Shown here in pieces: positions 6,387 through 8,997 of a stretch of 8,997 nucleotides of DNA. The position numbers and the translations under genes are program-made. A model generated the notes under the pieces. That model did no database searches, was not told the DNA's origin, and saw nothing but the letters and a program-made list of their open reading frames with translations. Numbering within the stretch: position 1 is the first letter of the stretch; each line of letters starts with the position of its first letter. This DNA is from Gammaproteobacteria bacterium (GTDB lineage Bacteria > Pseudomonadota > Gammaproteobacteria > Nitrosococcales > Methylophagaceae), in contig NVVP01000013.1 in NCBI GenBank assembly GCA_002402245.1, positions 42,326-51,322 on the forward strand. The letters run 5' to 3'.

Positions 6387-6424
6387 CTTCTCCTTGTTAA
6401 TTTACGCTTCTTTTTCTGTGACAT
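6383..6424 (-). CDS. Possible 13-residue highly basic peptide ORF
   Basis: In the 57-bp gap downstream of the methyltransferase gene there is an ATG-initiated ORF for MSQKKKRKLTRRR, in which eight of thirteen residues are Lys or Arg. Its TGA stop overlaps the ATG at 6386 of the next gene as ATGA, the same 4-bp coupling seen at other junctions in this operon. A GAGG element lies 11 bases upstream, slightly far. It could be a leader peptide that couples translation of the next gene, or a chance ORF. The purine-rich sequence around the next ribosome-binding site can by itself produce Lys/Arg codons. Confidence 0.25.
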   Translation of the reverse strand: MSQKKKRKLTRRR

Positions 6425-6441
6425 TTTCGGGTTTACCTCAA

Positions 6442-7164
6442 TTAATCTGCCTGCAGCCACGGTGATAAACGAGCACGTGATGCTTGATAGTGCTTATCTG
6501 TTAACTCCATTCCTGTGAAGCCTCTATCTAATTTCATTGCTGCCACTCCGGCAGTGCCTGAACCCATCGTAAAATCCAGAATATGACCACCTTTATTACT
6601 GTAGGTTTCTATGATGTACTCCATTAAAGCCAATGGTTTTTGAGTAGGGTGCAGGTTTAACTTTTGCTTATCACTAGAAAACAATAAAACGCTTCTAGGG
6701 TATCTCTCCGTTGAGTCATAGTTAGTTGTTTTAGCGTGGCTTCCGTACAGTTCAGATTTCCTTGCCGCTGTTGATGCTTTTCTTTTATGCCCCGTCGTCT
6801 TTTGAGGGTTGTAAATTGGAGATTTATTGTAAAAAATTAAGATATTTTCATGTGCTTTCATGGGCATTTTTTTTGCATTTAGATGGCCGGTAGCACTGGT
6901 CTTTTCCCAAATCCATTCATATTTCAGCATTGGCAGATTACTGCAGCCTAAAACTTTATCGAATGGCGTTTGAGCAAGCAGGACTATTGCTGCATTATCT
7001 TTAGTGACACGCAATAATTCAGGCCATAACTTGGTTAAGTCGATAGGGCTATCCCATGAACATTGTGTGGTGCCATACGGCATATCAGCGCAGACTAAAT
7101 CAACACTATCTGAAGGCATGTCTTTTAATAGTTCTAAACAATCGCCTTGCATTAAATCAAGCAT
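6442..7164 (-). CDS. DNA N6-adenine/N4-cytosine methyltransferase (beta-class order)
   Basis: The 240-residue enzyme belongs to the N6_N4_Mtase family, which transfers a methyl group from SAM to an exocyclic amino group in DNA. Catalytic motif IV is near the N-terminus as ADMPYGTT (Asp27-Met28-Pro29-Tyr30; Met replaces the first Pro of DPPY). A variable target-recognition region follows (about 90-165), then HPTQKPLALMEYII (172 on), and SAM-binding motif I at the C-terminal side, DFTMGSGTAG (197 on), with Glu220 in FTGMEL. This IV-before-I order is that of beta-class enzymes. The ATG at 7164 is preferred: TAGGAG lies five bases upstream, whereas the in-frame GTG at 7170 overlaps that ribosome-binding site. 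No endonuclease gene adjoins it, so it is probably a solitary modification enzyme protecting element DNA or altering regulation. The recognition sequence cannot be read from the protein. Confidence 0.93.
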   Translation of the reverse strand: MLDLMQGDCLELLKDMPSDSVDLVCADMPYGTTQCSWDSPIDLTKLWPELLRVTKDNAAIVLLAQTPFDKVLGCSNLPMLKYEWIWEKTSATGHLNAKKMPMKAHENILIFYNKSPIYNPQKTTGHKRKASTAARKSELYGSHAKTTNYDSTERYPRSVLLFSSDKQKLNLHPTQKPLALMEYIIETYSNKGGHILDFTMGSGTAGVAAMKLDRGFTGMELTDKHYQASRARLSPWLQAD

Positions 7165-7189
7165 ACTCACTCCTATCTAATTTCAATTA

Positions 7190-7218
7190 TCAGTAGTCAA
7201 CTATTGGTTGATAGCTGA
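7190..7218. repeat. Imperfect dyad just upstream of the amino-methyltransferase gene
   Basis: In the 57-bp space between the 60-residue gene and the methyltransferase start, TCAG (7190-7193) and TCAAC (7197-7201) are mirrored by GTTGA (7207-7211) and CTGA (7215-7218), around a 5-nt centre and 3-nt interruptions. No T-run follows, so it is unlikely to be an intrinsic terminator. It may be a protein-binding site or a leader structure controlling the methyltransferase. Confidence 0.4.
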
Positions 7219-7221
7219 GGG

Positions 7222-7404
7222 TTAAACCTTTATCCGCTTTTCAAATGTGCCGCATGCTTTAACCGCCTCAACATCCCATTCATCATCAACTCTGGTTATC
7301 CAAACAACCCCTTCAATCACTTGTACTATTTGACGCACATCGAGAGCTAGAATAGGGCAGTTTTTATTCGGTTGAAATATGTACCAGCCATTAACTATTC
7401 TCAT
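7222..7404 (-). CDS. Small hypothetical protein (60 aa)
   Basis: No family was recognised. The 60-residue product looks like a small beta-rich domain (GWYIFQPNK, then IVQVIEGVVWITRVDDEWDVEAV), with alternating hydrophobic residues and two cysteines far apart. The start at 7404 is supported by AGGAG six bases upstream, and its first bases overlap the stop of the Cys-rich gene by four (ATGA), so the two are probably translated together. It is 57 bp upstream of the amino-methyltransferase gene. It has no signal peptide or membrane segment. Confidence 0.68.
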   Translation of the reverse strand: MRIVNGWYIFQPNKNCPILALDVRQIVQVIEGVVWITRVDDEWDVEAVKACGTFEKRIKV

Positions 7405-7616
7405 GCTTTACTCCTAATATCATTGCTTTCTACCCATTTAAAATTGGGATACATACCTTCAATAAAGTAGCCACCATTCCCTGGTAGCGACGGCATGGCG
7501 GCTACACATTTATCGCAAAAACATTGATAACCACCGATGTTTTCTAGTGTTAGTTTGCATAGGCATCCTTCGCATATTTCGTTTGGGTCGACTATAGTTT
7601 GCTGCTGACTAGCCAT
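7401..7616 (-). CDS. Small cysteine-rich, probably zinc-binding protein (71 aa)
   Basis: The 71-residue product has two clustered cysteine groups, CEGCLC (Cys15, 18, 20) and CFCDKC (Cys32, 34, 37), separated by about twelve residues. This spacing fits a small zinc ribbon or zinc finger, suggesting nucleic-acid or protein binding; no specific family was recognised. Three tandem in-frame ATGs lie at 7622, 7619 and 7616. AGAGGA is directly before the first, so 7616, about six bases away, is favoured. A longer in-frame GTG start at 7646 lacks a good ribosome-binding site and would begin inside the leader hairpin. The end overlaps the 60-residue gene by 4 bp. Confidence 0.75.
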   Translation of the reverse strand: MASQQQTIVDPNEICEGCLCKLTLENIGGYQCFCDKCVAAMPSLPGNGGYFIEGMYPNFKWVESNDIRSKA

Positions 7617-7645
7617 CATCATTCCTCTTTTAAGTATCTTCACCA

Positions 7646-7671
7646 CCTCAACCCCAATTAAGGGGCTGAGA
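7646..7671 (-). promoter_or_regulatory. RNA stem-loop in the leader of the Cys-rich gene
   Basis: Read as minus-strand RNA, UCUCAGCCCC pairs with GGGGUUGAGG around a UUAAUU loop, giving ten continuous pairs, two of them G-U wobbles. On the plus strand the same positions are A-C mismatches, so the structure is better on the transcribed strand. No U-tract follows, which argues against an intrinsic terminator. It lies about 24-30 bases upstream of the Cys-rich gene start and may affect mRNA processing, stability or translation. Confidence 0.5.
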
Positions 7672-7702
7672 GGGAGTAGGGAATCCTTACTAGTTCAGTT
7701 GT

Positions 7703-7715
7703 TGCAAAAATTGCA
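7703..7715. promoter_or_regulatory. Short perfect dyad, candidate operator
   Basis: TGCAA-AAA-TTGCA is a perfect inverted repeat of 5-bp arms around three A bases, in the roughly 100-bp non-coding stretch between the 30-codon ORF and the Cys-rich gene. Such a dyad could bind a small repressor, but an arm length of five can occur by chance in AT-rich DNA, and no clear promoter was found beside it. Confidence 0.25.
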
Positions 7716-7728
7716 CATACTGGATTTG

Positions 7729-7821
7729 TTAATACTCACTATCTGAAAATTGACGAGGTTCAAAAAAATCACGGTTATAAATAGCGTGACGTATCATTAT
7801 TGTTAGTGTTTTTAAGTTCAT
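7729..7821 (-). CDS. Possible small protein of 30 residues
   Basis: An ATG ORF in the 200-bp gap after the C5-methyltransferase gene encodes 30 residues. It begins MNLKTLTIMIRHAIYNRDFF and ends with FSDSEY before TAA. It starts 23 bases after the methyltransferase stop, and AAGAGA lies about six bases upstream as a moderate ribosome-binding site. An in-frame internal ATG (7797) could give a 22-residue form. The composition (aromatics, charged C-terminus) is protein-like rather than low complexity. No family was recognised. It fills otherwise empty space in a tightly packed operon, which supports it, but its length makes chance occurrence possible. Confidence 0.42.
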   Translation of the reverse strand: MNLKTLTIMIRHAIYNRDFFEPRQFSDSEY

Positions 7822-7843
7822 GTTTTTCTCTTGTTTTAGTAAG

Positions 7844-8731
7844 TTAATGTCTGGGCATCTGATTCATATATCGAATCATTTCTCGACCCACCCATTCACC
7901 AACCTGCCTTGAAACGCCATTTCCTATCTGCTTGTATGCAGCAGTATTTGATACTGGAAAATGAAAGGAATCATCCAGACCTTGAAGTCTTGCCCATTCA
8001 GTAACGGAATACGGTCTAACGCCCATCGGAAAACGTTTGTCCTTAACTAGTCGCGTGCTTTTGTCTTTAGCGTAATGAGCTACGCAGGTCGGGGCAATAT
8101 CGCCTTTTTGAGGGTCTGAAATAATGGGTAGGTCTCTATACTCACCATTCATTCGAGCTTTAATTGCTTTTGGCAGTGTGACTTGTGGGTCTTTGTCTAA
8201 AATCTCAGCCAGCGTTATTGCTTTTGTGTTTTCTGGTGGGCGCACATTAAAAGGGCGTTTGGTTCCAATGATGATTAATCTATCTCGTCGTTGAGGTAGC
8301 CATAACTGTGACTGAATAGGGCAAAATACTTGCACGTAATAATTGGGTAGCTTGGTCATTGCTTCCATAACAACTGGAAACTTTCTCATGCCTGGTACAT
8401 TTTCAACCACGTAAAACTCAGGCTCTGAAATAGCAATATGTCGGAATGCGCTAGTAAATAACTCGTCACCGGTTCTTGTGTTGTGAATATCTGCTATCGC
8501 ACTGTATCTTGTGCATGGGTAAGTGTAAATTTGCCCGTGACTGCTTTTCTGTTCAAGCACAAGAAGCTGTGAAATGTCACATTGCGTAATGTGATCCCCA
8601 AGGTTGTGACGGTATGTTTTAACTGCATCACTATCTAGCTCAAATGCCTGATTTATTTCAATACCTGCATTCATTAGACCTATATCCATCAGTCCTGCAC
8701 CACTGAAAAAGCTATTTACAGTTACATGCAT
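7844..8731 (-). CDS. DNA C5-cytosine methyltransferase (phage type)
   Basis: The 295-residue enzyme methylates carbon 5 of cytosine in DNA. Motifs appear in canonical order: I, FFSGAGLMDIG (about 8-18); IV, YPCTRYSAI with catalytic Cys73 (PPC is replaced by YPC); VI, ENVPGM with Glu110; VIII, QRRDR (147-151); the target-recognition region (about 157-238); IX, RPYSVTEWARLQG; X, KQIGNGVSRQVGEW (267-280). It is shorter than Dcm of E. coli and close to minimal phage and solitary enzymes; the recognition region is only about 80 residues. No endonuclease gene adjoins it, so protection of element DNA from host restriction is the likely role. The start at 8731 follows the ssb TGA by one base (TGATATG) and has no visible Shine-Dalgarno, pointing to translational coupling with ssb. 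Confidence 0.95.
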   Translation of the reverse strand: MHVTVNSFFSGAGLMDIGLMNAGIEINQAFELDSDAVKTYRHNLGDHITQCDISQLLVLEQKSSHGQIYTYPCTRYSAIADIHNTRTGDELFTSAFRHIAISEPEFYVVENVPGMRKFPVVMEAMTKLPNYYVQVFCPIQSQLWLPQRRDRLIIIGTKRPFNVRPPENTKAITLAEILDKDPQVTLPKAIKARMNGEYRDLPIISDPQKGDIAPTCVAHYAKDKSTRLVKDKRFPMGVRPYSVTEWARLQGLDDSFHFPVSNTAAYKQIGNGVSRQVGEWVGREMIRYMNQMPRH

Positions 8732-8732
8732 A

Positions 8733-8997
8733 TCAAATAACCGAGTGCTTTAGATAAACATCAAAAGGAATGTCATCATCTAAATAATCAGCGCCACCTT
8801 GTGGTGCACCGTAGTCAGGACCTGCTTGAGGTGATGCTGGTTGTTGACCGCCACTATTATCACCTTTGCTGTCTAACATTCTCATTTCATTACCAACGAT
8901 TTCAGTTGAGTAACGATCTTGACCGCTTTGATCTTGCCATTTACGAGTTTGGATACGGCCTTCGATATAGACTTGTGAACCCTTGTGAAGGTATTGT
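8733..8997 (-). CDS. ssb: Single-stranded DNA-binding protein, partial, with extended C-terminus
   Basis: The last 87 residues of a bacterial-type SSB are present; the N-terminal part is beyond the right edge. The OB-fold end is clear (YLHKGSQVYIEGRIQTRKWQ, then DRYSTEIVGNEMRML), followed by a Gly/Gln/Pro-rich flexible linker and the acidic tip DDDIPF. In ordinary SSBs the protein ends at that Phe, which docks into partner proteins such as Exo I, RecO and PriA. Here nine more residues (DVYLKHSVI) follow before TGA at 8735-8733. One extra T in the TTTT run (plus-strand A8763-8766) would give a stop straight after DIPF, so a recent frameshift, a sequencing error or a genuine extension are all possible. 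The extension brings the stop to within one base of the methyltransferase start. The protein would coat single-stranded DNA during element replication or recombination. Confidence 0.93.
   Translation of the reverse strand, partial: QYLHKGSQVYIEGRIQTRKWQDQSGQDRYSTEIVGNEMRMLDSKGDNSGGQQPASPQAGPDYGAPQGGADYLDDDIPFDVYLKHSVI

Noticed and set aside
7165..7170. GTG start for the amino-methyltransferase six bases upstream of the chosen ATG
   Set aside because: The GTG overlaps the AGGAG ribosome-binding site that is properly spaced for the ATG at 7164.
7171..7189. Promoter with TTGACT -35 upstream of the amino-methyltransferase
   Set aside because: The only matching -10 (TAGATA) overlaps the ribosome-binding site, so the transcript would start downstream of the sequence needed for translation.
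7617..7646. GTG start giving a longer Cys-rich protein
   Set aside because: It has no suitable ribosome-binding site and begins at the foot of the leader hairpin, whereas AGAGGA serves the ATG cluster at 7616-7622.
7690..7720. Seven-codon ATG ORF (MCNFCNN) as a leader peptide on the minus strand
   Set aside because: It has no ribosome-binding site and is too short to distinguish from chance.
5165..8731. Complete restriction-modification or BREX/DISARM-like defence island
   Set aside because: Only methyltransferases are present; no endonuclease, helicase, PglZ or other defence subunit is recognisable in the window.

Overview
The window joins ordinary gammaproteobacterial chromosome (about 1-3221) to the integrase end of an integrated mobile element (about 3222-8997, running off the right edge). 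The host part carries the 5' portion of a subgroup I-gamma aspartate-type aminotransferase gene on the minus strand, a divergent complete uvrB, and a complete tRNA-Val(GAC) with its own promoter and an encoded CCA. The AT-rich sequence and the UvrB, SSB and lambda-type Int sequences fit a marine gammaproteobacterium (Alteromonadales-like: Shewanella, Colwellia or Pseudoalteromonas relatives). The genus cannot be fixed from sequence reading alone.

The element starts at or inside the 3' end of the tRNA gene. After the CCA come an imperfect inverted repeat and three tandem 11-bp direct repeats (candidate Int arm-type sites). All genes from there to the right edge lie on the minus strand and are read towards the tRNA: ssb (partial), a C5-cytosine DNA methyltransferase, a 30-codon small ORF, a Cys-rich small protein, a 60-residue protein, an N6-adenine/N4-cytosine-type DNA methyltransferase, a possible 13-residue basic peptide, a 69/70-residue acidic protein, a coiled-coil protein, a small DPPH-type SAM methyltransferase, a small membrane protein, a 60-residue protein, an excisionase-like protein and finally the lambda-type integrase. 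Genes are tightly packed, with several 1-4 nt overlaps, so they probably form one early-type operon in which int is the last gene.

Functionally this looks like the early/recombination arm of a temperate phage or related integrative element. It has recombination control (Int plus a Xis-like protein), DNA metabolism (SSB) and three different methyltransferases with no restriction endonuclease in view, which suggests self-modification or anti-restriction. Points that deserve a second look are an SSB whose usual C-terminal DDDIPF tip is followed by nine extra residues ending one base before the next start codon; an integrase with Leu where the second catalytic Arg normally sits; two very small ORFs in gene gaps; and a strand-specific RNA hairpin in a leader region.
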